DNA from: Zooshikella ganghwensis DSM 15267 | GTDB lineage: Bacteria > Pseudomonadota > Gammaproteobacteria > Pseudomonadales > Zooshikellaceae | DNA: 36,498 nucleotides | Assembly (NCBI RefSeq): GCF_000428585.1 | Contig: NZ_AUAF01000037.1 | Location: 1-36,498 of the forward strand | Reading direction: 5' to 3' | Shown: piece by piece, positions 16,802-25,692 of the stretch | How positions within the stretch are numbered: position 1 is the first letter of the stretch | Layout: each line of letters starts with the position of its first letter | Program-made: the position numbers and the translations under genes | The notes under the pieces: model-generated | Told to the model about the DNA's origin: nothing | What the model saw: only the letters and a program-made list of their open reading frames with translations | The model's database searches: none

Positions 16802-17550
16802 CAGATCACCTTCGCCTCATTTTTTAGTTTATCAACTAATTCTTCCACACTGGCGACTTTGATACCTGCCTGGCGCTCAGCGGGTGGCTCGACTTTTACT
16901 GTTTTTAGCGTATTGTTGAGTGTTACTCCTAAGTCGGCTGGTGTTTTGGTGTCCAGAGGCTTTCGCTTCGCTTTCATAATATTAGGTAGTGAAGCGTAAC
17001 GAGGCTCGTTAAGGCGGAGATCAGCAGTGATGACTGCTGGTAAAGACAGTTTTAGTGTTTGCAAACCACCATCAATTTCACGGGCTACATTGATATGGTC
17101 GCCTTCAACCTCAACACTGGAGGCAAAAGCCCCTTGTGGGTAATCTGTTAAAGCCGCAAGCATTTGGCCTGTTTGGTTGTTATCGGTATCAATGGACTGT
17201 TTACCAAGAATGATAAGCTGGGGTTGCTCTTCATCTACAACAGCCTTCAGTAGTTTAGCCACGCCCAGGGATGAAGGCATTTCTTCCGTTTGAATGAGTA
17301 GGCCACGGTCAGCACCAAGGGCAAGTGCAGTACGAATTTGCTCCTGAGCTTCTTTAGGGCCAATGGAGACCACGATAATTTCACTAGCGACGCCCTTTTC
17401 TTTCAGGCGAACAGCCTCTTCCACGGCAATTTCACAGAAAGGGTTAATTGCCATTTTTACGTTATTCAGGTCGACATCACTGTGGTCAGGTTTGACGCGG
17501 ACCTTGACGTTATAGTCAATAACTCGCTTAACCGCTACAAGAACTTTCAT
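16801..17550 (-). CDS. etfB: Electron transfer flavoprotein subunit beta
   Basis: EtfB is the AMP-binding partner of EtfA. The 249-residue sequence starts [20 protein letters not shown]. It carries the AMP/FAD-contact motifs [18 protein letters not shown] (about 36-53), [12 protein letters not shown] and [20 protein letters not shown], plus the ETF-beta signature [33 protein letters not shown] in segments. The ATG is preceded by GAGGAC. It is the first gene of the etfBA operon, divergent from the ETF-QO gene with about 530 bases between them. Confidence 0.97.
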   Translation of the reverse strand: MKVLVAVKRVIDYNVKVRVKPDHSDVDLNNVKMAINPFCEIAVEEAVRLKEKGVASEIIVVSIGPKEAQEQIRTALALGADRGLLIQTEEMPSSLGVAKLLKAVVDEEQPQLIILGKQSIDTDNNQTGQMLAALTDYPQGAFASSVEVEGDHINVAREIDGGLQTLKLSLPAVITADLRLNEPRYASLPNIMKAKRKPLDTKTPADLGVTLNNTLKTVKVEPPAERQAGIKVASVEELVDKLKNEAKVI

Positions 17551-18081
17551 AGCGTCCTCATTATGATGTTTATTAATGCCACCACCAGTATCCCTGGCGG
17601 AATTCTTTCTTTTAAAATACGACAGTAGTACATGTAATCTGCTGTATCTTGAACGTTAACCTACAACAGGTCAAGTCAACACTAACATGGTTTTCATGTC
17701 ATTTTGATCTGGCTATTTCTCATTATCATTCCATGGCCTTATGCCGTGATGTCAATAACCATGAGAAAGTAGCCTATGCACAGATGAGCTGTACGTTGAT
17801 CCAAGGTCGTATGCTGATTGCCATAAACTACGCGCTTATTAGACAAAAATCAAACAAGTGTTTAAAATGCGAAAAAAATATACTTTTTCACATCACGGGA
17901 TTAATTAGCCTTAGATGTTTGGGTAAATGATCGTTTTATGTCAGTTTATACGACACATAAACCTATCCACTAAGACTAAAAACAACAAATTTATAAGTAA
18001 AAACGTACTTATAAAAAAAGTACTAATAAACATATAAATACAGCGAGTTACTTATAATCGCCTACCTAGAGGAGATAAGCC
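17551..18081. other. Divergent intergenic region between etfB and the ETF-QO gene
   Basis: A 93-codon frame at 17649-17930 starts with TTG, lacks a ribosome-binding site and has an unprotein-like composition, so I do not call it. The region becomes very A/T-rich towards 18081. ATAAGTA and TACTTAT (near 17995-18015) form a small inverted repeat. TATAAT at 18053-18058 is a probable -10 box for the ETF-QO gene, with no good -35. An AACGTT-centred sequence (near 17652) is a possible regulator site on the etfB side. Confidence 0.4.
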
Positions 18082-19734
18082 GTGCAACGAGAATCGATGG
18101 AATTCGATGTTGTTATTGTAGGTGCTGGTCCAGCAGGATTATCTTCCGCTTGTCGACTAATGCAATTAGCTCAGCAACAAGAGCGGGAAATCACGGTATG
18201 TGTAGTAGAAAAAGGTTCTGAAGTGGGGGCGCATATTCTATCTGGGGCTGTTATTGAAAGCACGGCACTGGATGAGCTGTTTCCTGACTGGGCTCAGCGT
18301 GGTGCGCCTCTCAATACAAAAGTCTTGCGGGATGATATTTATGTCCTGCCAAATGAAGAAAAGAGTATAAAAATACCCAACCTGTTAGTACCTCGTCCAA
18401 TGCACAATGAAGGTAATTACATTGTGAGTCTGGGTAATCTTTGTCGCTGGCTGGCTGAGCAGGCGGAAAACCTGGGTGTAGAAATATTCCCTGGTTTTGC
18501 TGCCGCTGAAGTGCTTTATGATGAGCAAGGTAATGTGCAGGGTGTGATTACCGGAGATATGGGAGTTGGCAGTGATGGACAGCCCAAAGATAGTTATATG
18601 CCGGGGATGGAGCTAAAGGCAAAATATACGCTGTTTGCTGAAGGCTGCCGGGGGCATTTAGGTAAAGCGTTGATTGCTAAGTATAACCTTGATGCAGGTA
18701 AAACGCCCCAGCATTATGGTATAGGTATTAAAGAGTTATGGGATATTCCTGCAGAAAAACATGAACCAGGATTAGTAGTACATACGACAGGTTGGCCATT
18801 GCGTGAGTCAGGTAGTTTAGGTGGGACTTTTTTATATCATTTAGAAAATAACCAGGTAGCGTTAGGTTTGATTACTGACCTCTGCTACAGCAACCCCTAT
18901 GTCAGTCCCTTTGATGAATTTCAACGTCATAAATTACATCCAGTCATTCGGCATTATTTAGAAGGTGGCAAGCGCGTCTCTTATGGTGCTCGGGCCATAA
19001 CCAAGGGCGGTCCCCAAGCGCTGCCTAAAATGGTATTTCCTGGCGGAGTGTTGATTGGATGTGATGCAGGAACACTGAATTATGCGAAGATCAAAGGCAC
19101 TCATACTGCGATGAAGTCTGGTATGTTGGCAGCAGAAGCAGTATTTACGGCAATTGGCCAAGGTCTACAAGGTGATACTCTGGATGACTATGAACGTGCC
19201 TTTGCAGCTTCATGGTTACATGATGAGTTGCATGAGCAACGTAACTTTGGGCCAGCAATGCATAAGTTTGGCAATATTGTAGGTGCTGCATTTGCTTTTT
19301 TTGATTTAAATATTATGCGTGGCAAATTGCCTTTTACCTTGAAAGATGCCAAGCCGGATCATGCGACCCTTAAGCTTGCCGCTGATGCTAAACCGTTAAA
19401 CTATCCTAAGCCGGACAATACACTGACGTTTGATAAGCTCAGCTCGGTTTACTTATCTTTTACCAACCATGAAGAGAACCAGCCAAGCCATCTTCAGCTG
19501 GCAGATATGACTATTCCAATCAGTGAAAACTTACCGAAATATGCAGAACCTGCGCAGCGTTATTGTCCTGCCGGTGTTTATGAAGTGATAGAAAATGATC
19601 AGGGCCAGCCAGAGTTTCAGATCAGTGCACAAAACTGCGTACATTGTAAAACCTGTGATATTAAGGACCCTGCCCAAAATATCAATTGGGTAACGCCAGA
19701 AGCCGGTGGTGGCCCTAATTACCCCAATATGTAA
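18082..19734 (+). CDS. Electron transfer flavoprotein:ubiquinone oxidoreductase
   Basis: This inner-membrane-associated FAD and 4Fe-4S enzyme moves electrons from reduced ETF into the quinone pool. The 550-residue protein starts at GTG 18082, seven bases after GAGGAG; the ATG at 18097 has no such site. The N-terminal FAD fold reads DVVIVGAGPAGLSSACRL (about 9-26), followed by GSEVGAHILSGAV. The ubiquinone/membrane segment is in the middle (YGIGIKELW, ALGLITDLCYSNPYVSPF). The C-terminal iron-sulfur ligands are CPAGVYEV (first Cys) and CVHCKTCDIKDP. It ends GGGPNYPNM, the family terminus. It faces etfBA, so the complete ETF electron path is encoded here. Confidence 0.96.
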   Translation: MQRESMEFDVVIVGAGPAGLSSACRLMQLAQQQEREITVCVVEKGSEVGAHILSGAVIESTALDELFPDWAQRGAPLNTKVLRDDIYVLPNEEKSIKIPNLLVPRPMHNEGNYIVSLGNLCRWLAEQAENLGVEIFPGFAAAEVLYDEQGNVQGVITGDMGVGSDGQPKDSYMPGMELKAKYTLFAEGCRGHLGKALIAKYNLDAGKTPQHYGIGIKELWDIPAEKHEPGLVVHTTGWPLRESGSLGGTFLYHLENNQVALGLITDLCYSNPYVSPFDEFQRHKLHPVIRHYLEGGKRVSYGARAITKGGPQALPKMVFPGGVLIGCDAGTLNYAKIKGTHTAMKSGMLAAEAVFTAIGQGLQGDTLDDYERAFAASWLHDELHEQRNFGPAMHKFGNIVGAAFAFFDLNIMRGKLPFTLKDAKPDHATLKLAADAKPLNYPKPDNTLTFDKLSSVYLSFTNHEENQPSHLQLADMTIPISENLPKYAEPAQRYCPAGVYEVIENDQGQPEFQISAQNCVHCKTCDIKDPAQNINWVTPEAGGGPNYPNM

Positions 19735-19756
19735 TATATTTTAAATTGTTAATCAT

Positions 19757-19800
19757 CCCCTCCCCTGAATTAGGCTGCTTTCAGCTGTTTAAGGGAGGGT
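19757..19800. terminator. Bidirectional terminator between the ETF-QO and aldehyde dehydrogenase genes
   Basis: CCCTCCC (19758-19764) and GGGAGGG (19793-19799) form a GC-rich base stem with an inner CTG/CAG stem. It sits between two convergent genes, 23 bases after the ETF-QO stop and just before the minus-strand gene's stop codon. A/T-rich flanks support use in both directions. Confidence 0.6.
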
Positions 19801-19804
19801 ATAT

Positions 19805-21244
19805 TTAATTGGCAACCTTTAGCATCCAATGTCCACTGGTTTTGCTGCCGCTGGTGGCTTGCAAATAAAACGACTTTGGTCGTGTTAACTGATCAAAGCC
19901 AGTTCTAGATAACGACGAACCTATGCCTGACTGCTTACAGCCTCGCCAACTTAATGCTGGATCAACCAGATCACAGCGGTTCATATAAACCGTACCTGTA
20001 TCGAGGCGCTCTCCTATCAGTTCAACTGACTCAATATCTTCAGTAAAAATACCCGCAGAGCAGCCAAACTGGCAGTCATTCATCAAGGCGATGGCTTCGG
20101 CATCGTAATTTACAGGGGTGATAGTGACCAGTGGTCCTTGGGTAGGCTGTTGCATGATGGCCATACTCTGCCGAACGTTTGTAAGCACTTGTGGGGCAAC
20201 ATAGGGTGAGTGAGATGGTGCATTTTGAAAGTGGTTAGGATCAATTAAGGGCGTTGCCCCTTGTTTAAGTGCAAGTTTGAGCTGATTGCGGACATGATTG
20301 GCGGCAGCTTGATTAACGAGTGGCCCAAGGGTGGTTTCGGGTAAGTCGGGACGGTCTAGAACCAGCTGTTTTACCCAGCGGCTGACTTTTTCTTGCAGGG
20401 CTTTATACAAAGTATGATGGACATAAATACGTTCTACGGCACAGTTTGACTGACCCGCGTTATAAAAAGCCCCATCCATGACCTGAGGTACGGTGTAGTT
20501 AAGGTCGGCATCATGGCGAATGTAAGCAGGATCTTTGCCGCTGAGCTCTAGGTAACAGGGTTTGGCTGACGCTACCAGCTGCTGGCTTATGGCAGGATTG
20601 GCCCCGTACTGGTCGGTATAACAGACATAGTCAATTTGGTTAGAAGCAATCAGCTCACAAGTTTGGTCTGTTGTGATATGCAAATACTCCAGCACACCAT
20701 CAGGTATCCCCTCCTCTTTAAAAGCAGCAACCAGTCGCTCAGCGCACAAAGGCGCTTGGTGAGAGTGGCATAGCAATACTGTATTACCCGCAAGTAAGGC
20801 AGGAATGAGGGTATTGGCTAAATTCAAATAAGGGTAATGACAGCCGCTAATGATAAGTACTGTTCCCAGGGGAACGCGCTTAATATAGCGAATGAGTGCG
20901 GTATCACCAGAAATTGGCAAGGGTGCCAGTGACTCCTCAGCAATTTGTAGTAAATAGCTACAGCGTTCGGTAAAGGTTCTTATTTCCTCTCCGGCATGGG
21001 CAATTGGACGCCCTATTTGCCAGCAGATTTCTTCTGCTATTTCATGCTGCTGACTTTGTAACCGGGTCAGCGCAGCAATACACAGCTGGATTTTTTCAGG
21101 TAAAGCCAGTGATCGCCAACCCTGCTGAGCATTATGCAGGCGGTCGACAATGGCGGTTACTTGGCGAGGCTCTGCAAATGGGCGTTCAACATAAAGGCTA
21201 TTATCGATAGGGCTATATGTTGTTAAGTGGATATCCTGATCCAT
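19805..21244 (-). CDS. Divergent aldehyde dehydrogenase family protein
   Basis: The 479-residue protein has the overall ALDH superfamily plan: N-terminal cofactor domain, then catalytic domain. The catalytic Cys is in FYNAGQSNCAVERIYVHH (Cys268) and the general-base Glu is in YLELSGKDPAYI (Glu233). Several normally conserved positions differ. The PWNFP oxyanion motif reads GCHYP (His136 in place of Asn), the KPSE cofactor lysine segment reads CHSH, and the glycine-rich GS-x-x-x-G turn is not recognisable. Substrate cannot be assigned, and activity could be altered. The ATG is preceded by AAGGAATAAC. It is transcribed towards ETF-QO and stands alone. Confidence 0.85.
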   Translation of the reverse strand: MDQDIHLTTYSPIDNSLYVERPFAEPRQVTAIVDRLHNAQQGWRSLALPEKIQLCIAALTRLQSQQHEIAEEICWQIGRPIAHAGEEIRTFTERCSYLLQIAEESLAPLPISGDTALIRYIKRVPLGTVLIISGCHYPYLNLANTLIPALLAGNTVLLCHSHQAPLCAERLVAAFKEEGIPDGVLEYLHITTDQTCELIASNQIDYVCYTDQYGANPAISQQLVASAKPCYLELSGKDPAYIRHDADLNYTVPQVMDGAFYNAGQSNCAVERIYVHHTLYKALQEKVSRWVKQLVLDRPDLPETTLGPLVNQAAANHVRNQLKLALKQGATPLIDPNHFQNAPSHSPYVAPQVLTNVRQSMAIMQQPTQGPLVTITPVNYDAEAIALMNDCQFGCSAGIFTEDIESVELIGERLDTGTVYMNRCDLVDPALSWRGCKQSGIGSSLSRTGFDQLTRPKSFYLQATSGSKTSGHWMLKVAN

Positions 21245-21580
21245 TCGGTGTTATTCCTTGTCATGCTAGCCATCAAAAAAAACGTACTATGGCTATAAAT
21301 ACATAATCTATTGCCTATTAATAGTATATCCTTCGAGAAATGGGTATATCCCATCATACTTTTTTCCTACTTATAATCGCATATTATTTGTTATAGCTTT
21401 TTTTTAAACAGGTTGTGTTGCCAAAAATGTCTTCGTGCTTTTCAATAAATGCCTGCAACTAAGTTATAAAAATTAGGTTATGTTAATAAGTGACGTATAT
21501 CCTTATATACGTAGGGGCAGGTGCTTGCGAGGGTTGTGGTTATTGGGTTATGGTAGCGTTGAGCACTGACGACAACAATA
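21245..21580. other. Intergenic region with two inverted repeats
   Basis: This is a divergent promoter region. ACGTATAT (21493-21500) and ATATACGT (21505-21512) are perfectly complementary around CCTT, about 70-90 bases before the cNMP-binding gene; this is a possible operator. An imperfect repeat at 21325-21347 (TATATCC, GGGTATA) lies upstream of the aldehyde dehydrogenase gene. Otherwise I see no gene. Confidence 0.45.
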
Positions 21581-21598
21581 ATGATCGAGGGTTTGCAC

Positions 21599-22054
21599 GT
21601 GGATATTAATGAGGAAGTTGACTTGCTAAGTCACGTGCCAATGTTTGCCAAGCTGGATAAGAACAAGCTCAGGCTATTGGCATTCACCAGTGAGGCATTG
21701 TGCTATAGGGATAAGGAAATTATTTTTCACCAAAGTGAGTCGCCTGATGGTGCTTATGTCGTCATGTCAGGTGAAGTGGAAGTAGTTTCAAATACAAGCG
21801 CAGGAGAAGTGGTTAATGCGGTCCGCGGTAAAAATGCATTGATTGGTGAAATGGCGGTGATTACTAATCAGCCCCGTTCAGCAACAATTCGTGCAAAGGG
21901 ACCTGTGCAAATGCTGAAAATAAGCTCCGATCTGTTTTTAAAACTGTTGACTGAGAACCCTGATGTGGCACTGGATGTCATGCGTCAACTGAGTCGTAAA
22001 ATTGCTGAAGCTCAGCATCAATATGAAGTCCTACAGGTACAGCTACTACAATAG
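21599..22054 (+). CDS. Stand-alone cyclic-nucleotide-binding domain protein
   Basis: The predicted protein (about 151 residues) is almost entirely one cNMP-binding domain. LLSHVPMFAKLDKNKLRLLAF begins it, and DGAYVVMSGEVEVV and a phosphate-binding cassette follow. The cassette reads LIGEMAVITNQPRSATIRA and keeps both the Glu and the Arg that hold cyclic-nucleotide ribose and phosphate, so it probably binds cAMP or cGMP. There is no DNA-binding helix-turn-helix; a short amphipathic helix ends it. The frame opens at ATG 21581, but the GTG at 21599 is preceded by GAGGG at good spacing. It lies 29 bases before the HD-like hydrolase gene and near two cyclase genes, suggesting a cyclic-nucleotide effector role. 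Confidence 0.8.
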   Translation: MDINEEVDLLSHVPMFAKLDKNKLRLLAFTSEALCYRDKEIIFHQSESPDGAYVVMSGEVEVVSNTSAGEVVNAVRGKNALIGEMAVITNQPRSATIRAKGPVQMLKISSDLFLKLLTENPDVALDVMRQLSRKIAEAQHQYEVLQVQLLQ

Positions 22055-22083
22055 TAATGTGGGCTATTCTTGAGGGAGTGTGC

Positions 22084-22734
22084 ATGAATCGAGAGCGGTT
22101 TGTTGATTTATGGCGCCGGGTGGTTGATTCCGATTATGAGGAAGCTGAGGCGATTTTTAATCGACTCTATTCTTATTATGACTCTATTGAACGGCACTAC
22201 CACTCCGCAGAGCATATCACTTTTTGCTTAGCGCAATTTGATCAGGTCAAAGCTGAGCTGGATGATCCCGATGCGGTAGAGCTTGCATTATGGTTTCATG
22301 ACGTGATTTATGAGTGTGGTGCGCAGGATAATGAGCTGCAAAGCTCTGAGTATTTTAGTGAGTGTAGCTGTAAGCGTTTGAGTGAGCTTTATAATGGTAA
22401 AGTCCGTCAGCTGATTATGGATACTACCCATAAGGCTCCTCCCAAAACCCATGATGGTCGTTTTATTGTGGATATTGATTTATCCAGTATTGCCCTGCCC
22501 TGGCCAGAGTTTTTGCGTGATACCATGAATGTTCGTGCAGAGAGCCCTCTCTGTGATAACGAGTACTATCAGCGCCAAATTGCCTTTTTCACGGCTTTAT
22601 TAAAAAGGCCACGGTTTTTTTATACGGATTATTTTGAAAAATGCTATGGCAAACAGGCTAAGCAAAATCTTGAACGTTTTATTCTCGAAGTAAAGCAAGG
22701 CCGGCTGAGCTCTCAAGAGCAAGCAGCACCTTAA
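22084..22734 (+). CDS. HD-superfamily-like metal-dependent phosphohydrolase
   Basis: A 216-residue soluble protein of the family often annotated as predicted metal-dependent HD phosphohydrolase. Putative metal ligands are in RHYHSAEHI (His38, His40, His44), then ALWFHDVIYE with the HD pair (His72, Asp73), followed by QDNELQSSEYF and a conserved DTTHKAP. The open frame reaches ATG 22057, but ATG 22084 follows GAGGGAG at five bases and is preferred. Substrate is unknown; a nucleotide is plausible from the superfamily and from the neighbouring cNMP-binding and cyclase genes, but that is inference. It is probably co-transcribed with the cNMP-binding gene. Confidence 0.78.
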   Translation: MNRERFVDLWRRVVDSDYEEAEAIFNRLYSYYDSIERHYHSAEHITFCLAQFDQVKAELDDPDAVELALWFHDVIYECGAQDNELQSSEYFSECSCKRLSELYNGKVRQLIMDTTHKAPPKTHDGRFIVDIDLSSIALPWPEFLRDTMNVRAESPLCDNEYYQRQIAFFTALLKRPRFFYTDYFEKCYGKQAKQNLERFILEVKQGRLSSQEQAAP

Positions 22735-22762
22735 ACATTTTCTTTAATAGTGTTTCGATCGC

Positions 22763-24118
22763 TTATGGGGTTTGCTTCAGTCTAACAGTATAAATTTCAG
22801 TGCTATGTGTTAATCCGCGGGCTTTAATTTTATCTACTTGCTGATACACAAATGCTTCTTCACCAGCCGACAGCCTTGTTGACTCAGTGATGAGCAGTCT
22901 GGTGCCATAATCTTTGTTAAGGGCTTCAAGCCGGGCAGCAAGATTGACAGCTTCACCATGAACGGTATATGTCAGTCGGTCGCTAGTACCTATCAATCCA
23001 CCCACTACTCTCCCAGTATTAATACCTATGCGCGTTCGTAAGGTAATATCACCAATAGTGAGTGCCTCAGGAATGGCCAGGGCCGCTTGAATGGCATTAG
23101 CCGCGTGGGTCGCTGCAGAAATTGGAATATTGAATGAAGCTAAAATAGCATCCCCCTGGAACTGGTTAATAGTGCCACCATAGCGCTTTAAGGGTTCAGC
23201 AATAATACTGAAATAGTCATTCAACACTTGTATGAGCTGCTCAGGAGGTAAGTTTTCACTGAGGCTAGTGAATCCCTCAATATCTGTGAATAGTAGGGTT
23301 GCCTCTTTCACTTCTCCATTACCAGCCTGTAAACGTTCCTCACTGGTTGACAGGTTTTCTACGACAGTTTCTGGCACAAAACGAGATAAATCTTGCACCG
23401 TGCTGCTTTCAAAGACGGCTTCAATTAATAAGTGGCGACCACGCCCTATGGCTATTGCTAGAATCAAAGTGACGCAGACGATAGTGATAATTTTGTCTAG
23501 CTCTGCACCGACTAAAATAGTATTAGACGTCAGGTATTCCACATAATTACGCGTCATAAGGTTCTGGGTTGAATCGTGGTATAGCGCATAAAGCATGAGT
23601 AAAAGCCAGCCGGTTGCAGCACATAGCCCAGAAAACAGCACAAAACGTCGTTCGAAGCGCAAGGCTCGAATGGCAATAAAAATGAAAACATACAACATTG
23701 TGGGGGCTTTTAAATAAAAAGCAGCAGGTTGCATATACTGAATATGAAAGCTCCAAATTAGGCAGTAAAGCAGAGCGAAGTCCATAAAAATGGCGAGATA
23801 GGCATGCCAGTTATGGCTAGGATGACAATAAACTAATGCTAGGCGAAGGGTTGAAAAAATAAGGTAAAAGCCTAGCGCCCAAGGAACAGGTTCTGACTGA
23901 ATGAGCTCCCATAGTGTGCAGCAGTCACTCTGCCATTCTGTAAAGTTAAAAATACTATGTTGGCGGGTAAATGTTTTGGGAGAGCTGCTATAAAGCAGGA
24001 TAAACAGTAACACAATTACAAGTTCTACCCATGCAATCACTCGCTCACTTTCAGCCTGCTGTTGGCTAACAGCGTACAGAATGCGTTTAGGAAGTTGTCG
24101 AATCCGGGGTATATACAA
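22763..24118 (-). CDS. Membrane-anchored class III adenylate/guanylate cyclase
   Basis: The 451-residue protein has about six transmembrane helices (roughly 26-225), a short linker with DLSRFVPETVVENLS, and a class III cyclase domain (about 265-445). Metal-binding Asp residues are in TLLFTDIEGFTSL and FQGDAILASFN. Transition-state Asn and Arg are in TVHGEAVNLAARLEAL, and the RIGINTGRVVGGLIG loop is typical. All catalytic positions seem present, so cAMP synthesis from ATP is likely. The six-helix module may sense a membrane or envelope cue. It is divergent from a second cyclase gene beginning at 24216, with 97 bases between the starts. Confidence 0.92.
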   Translation of the reverse strand: MYIPRIRQLPKRILYAVSQQQAESERVIAWVELVIVLLFILLYSSSPKTFTRQHSIFNFTEWQSDCCTLWELIQSEPVPWALGFYLIFSTLRLALVYCHPSHNWHAYLAIFMDFALLYCLIWSFHIQYMQPAAFYLKAPTMLYVFIFIAIRALRFERRFVLFSGLCAATGWLLLMLYALYHDSTQNLMTRNYVEYLTSNTILVGAELDKIITIVCVTLILAIAIGRGRHLLIEAVFESSTVQDLSRFVPETVVENLSTSEERLQAGNGEVKEATLLFTDIEGFTSLSENLPPEQLIQVLNDYFSIIAEPLKRYGGTINQFQGDAILASFNIPISAATHAANAIQAALAIPEALTIGDITLRTRIGINTGRVVGGLIGTSDRLTYTVHGEAVNLAARLEALNKDYGTRLLITESTRLSAGEEAFVYQQVDKIKARGLTHSTEIYTVRLKQTP

Positions 24119-24215
24119 TGAATATTCCTCAGGTTGGGCGACATCACTATTGCCTTTTTAGCAAGCAAAGACTTGCCAATAGAAAAAAGTGTAGCCCCTG
24201 ACTGGATTATGGTGC

Positions 24216-25553
24216 ATGAGGGGACTAAGACTTAATAGGGTTAAAGTAGAGACACGTCATTCAACAAAAAATGAGTCAACGCCTGTGGCATCCAATAAAC
24301 ATGAAATATGGCAAGAGGTTTTGTGGGGTGGGTTTGATGGCTGGAGTATTTCAGAAACAGTGAGCTGGCTGTTGACTTCAGGTCGTGCGGTTACTGACCC
24401 TGCCCTTTTCTTAAAGTGTTTAGCTGCCCATTTGCTAAGAGCTGGAGCAGATGTTGCGCGTATCCGCATTACGCTTAATACCATTGACCCAGAGATTACT
24501 GGGCGTGCTTATACTTGGTGGCGTGACCGGGATGAAATTGAAGTATTTGCCCCTGCACATGGCATTGATAGTACCCCTTCCTATCGAGGAAGCCCTATTG
24601 AAGAGGTGCGAGAACAAGGACGAATGGTACGCTATTCACTTATAAGTGACTTGCCTCGAAAGGCTCATTCTGTGCTCAAAGAACTCAAGGTACAGGGGAT
24701 TACAGACTACGTCGCTTTCCCATTACAGTTTTCCGATCAATCAGTGAATGCATTTATTATTGCCAGTGACCATCCCGAAGGCTTTTCTTCGGAGGATTTA
24801 AAAAAGTGGCGAGCCTTATTGCTGTACCTGCTGCCAGTACTCGAAGTCTTTTCTGCTCGCAGTATTATTCGGTCGCTATTAAATACCTATGTTGGGCCTA
24901 GAACAGGCCAGAAAATATTAAAAGGTCGGGTTAAGCGTGGTGATTCTGAACTTATCGAGTGTGCGCTGTGGTACAGCGATTTGCGCAATTTTACCGAGCT
25001 GACAGAGTCTCTATCCACAGAGCCTATGCTGCAGCTGGTCAATACCTATTTTGAAGTGGTAACGAATGCGGTCACTCGGCGTGGTGGTGAGGTTTTACGC
25101 TTTATTGGTGATGCCATGCTGATTGTCTTTACCACTGAAGCGCTGGGGTCGGTTACCAAGGCTTGTTCTGCCGTATTAAAGGCGGCAGTTGATGCGAACG
25201 ATCAGTTACAACAGCTGAATAAAGACTTAGTCGCCAAGGGATTACCTGTCTTGGAGTTTGGGGTGGGACTCCATATGGGGGAAGTGGTGTATGGCAATGT
25301 GGGTTCACTTTCACGTTTGGATTTTACTGTGATGGGGCCCGCCGTTAACCGGACAGCTCGACTTGAAGAACTGACAAAAACATTAGGTATTGATCTACTG
25401 TTGACCGCCGAATTTGCAGAGAAAGTAACAGAGCCCACTGTTTTTCTGGGTAGCTACAGTGTACGAGGCGTGGCAGAACCTTTACAAATTCATACGCTTC
25501 AGCAATTTCTTCAAGGCCAACAGTCTACCAATACGCCGGGTGTTGCATTATAG
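24216..25553 (+). CDS. Soluble class III adenylate cyclase with GAF-like N-terminus
   Basis: The 445-residue protein has no membrane segment. The N-terminal half (about 30-215) looks like a sensory GAF-type domain, with LLRAGADVARIRITLNTIDP and VAFPLQFSDQSVNAFIIASD. The linker is SARSIIRSLLNTYVGPRTGQ. The class III cyclase domain (about 235-430) includes ALWYSDLRNFTELTESLS (first metal Asp), RFIGDAMLIVF (second metal Asp), GVGLHMGEVVYGNVGS and TVMGPAVNRTARLEEL with the Asn and Arg. This layout matches bacterial cytosolic cyclases of the CyaC/adenylate cyclase 2 type. No good ribosome-binding site precedes ATG 24216, so the exact start is uncertain. It faces the glycosyltransferase operon 140 bases downstream. 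Confidence 0.9.
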   Translation: MRGLRLNRVKVETRHSTKNESTPVASNKHEIWQEVLWGGFDGWSISETVSWLLTSGRAVTDPALFLKCLAAHLLRAGADVARIRITLNTIDPEITGRAYTWWRDRDEIEVFAPAHGIDSTPSYRGSPIEEVREQGRMVRYSLISDLPRKAHSVLKELKVQGITDYVAFPLQFSDQSVNAFIIASDHPEGFSSEDLKKWRALLLYLLPVLEVFSARSIIRSLLNTYVGPRTGQKILKGRVKRGDSELIECALWYSDLRNFTELTESLSTEPMLQLVNTYFEVVTNAVTRRGGEVLRFIGDAMLIVFTTEALGSVTKACSAVLKAAVDANDQLQQLNKDLVAKGLPVLEFGVGLHMGEVVYGNVGSLSRLDFTVMGPAVNRTARLEELTKTLGIDLLLTAEFAEKVTEPTVFLGSYSVRGVAEPLQIHTLQQFLQGQQSTNTPGVAL

Positions 25554-25692
25554 TTTGCCATTTTTCCGTGAGAAACTAGTAGCTTTATTGCACCACTAGG
25601 TGTTGCAAGGGCATTATATTAGTCCCAAAAACTGTGATTATACCGCGCATGATGTCTAATTTGTGGTATACGCATAATCACTGAGAGGACCC

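Noticed and set aside
17649-17930. 93-codon frame on the plus strand between etfB and the ETF-QO gene
   Set aside because: TTG start, no ribosome-binding site, Cys/His/Asn-rich composition unlike neighbours, and it occupies the divergent promoter region.
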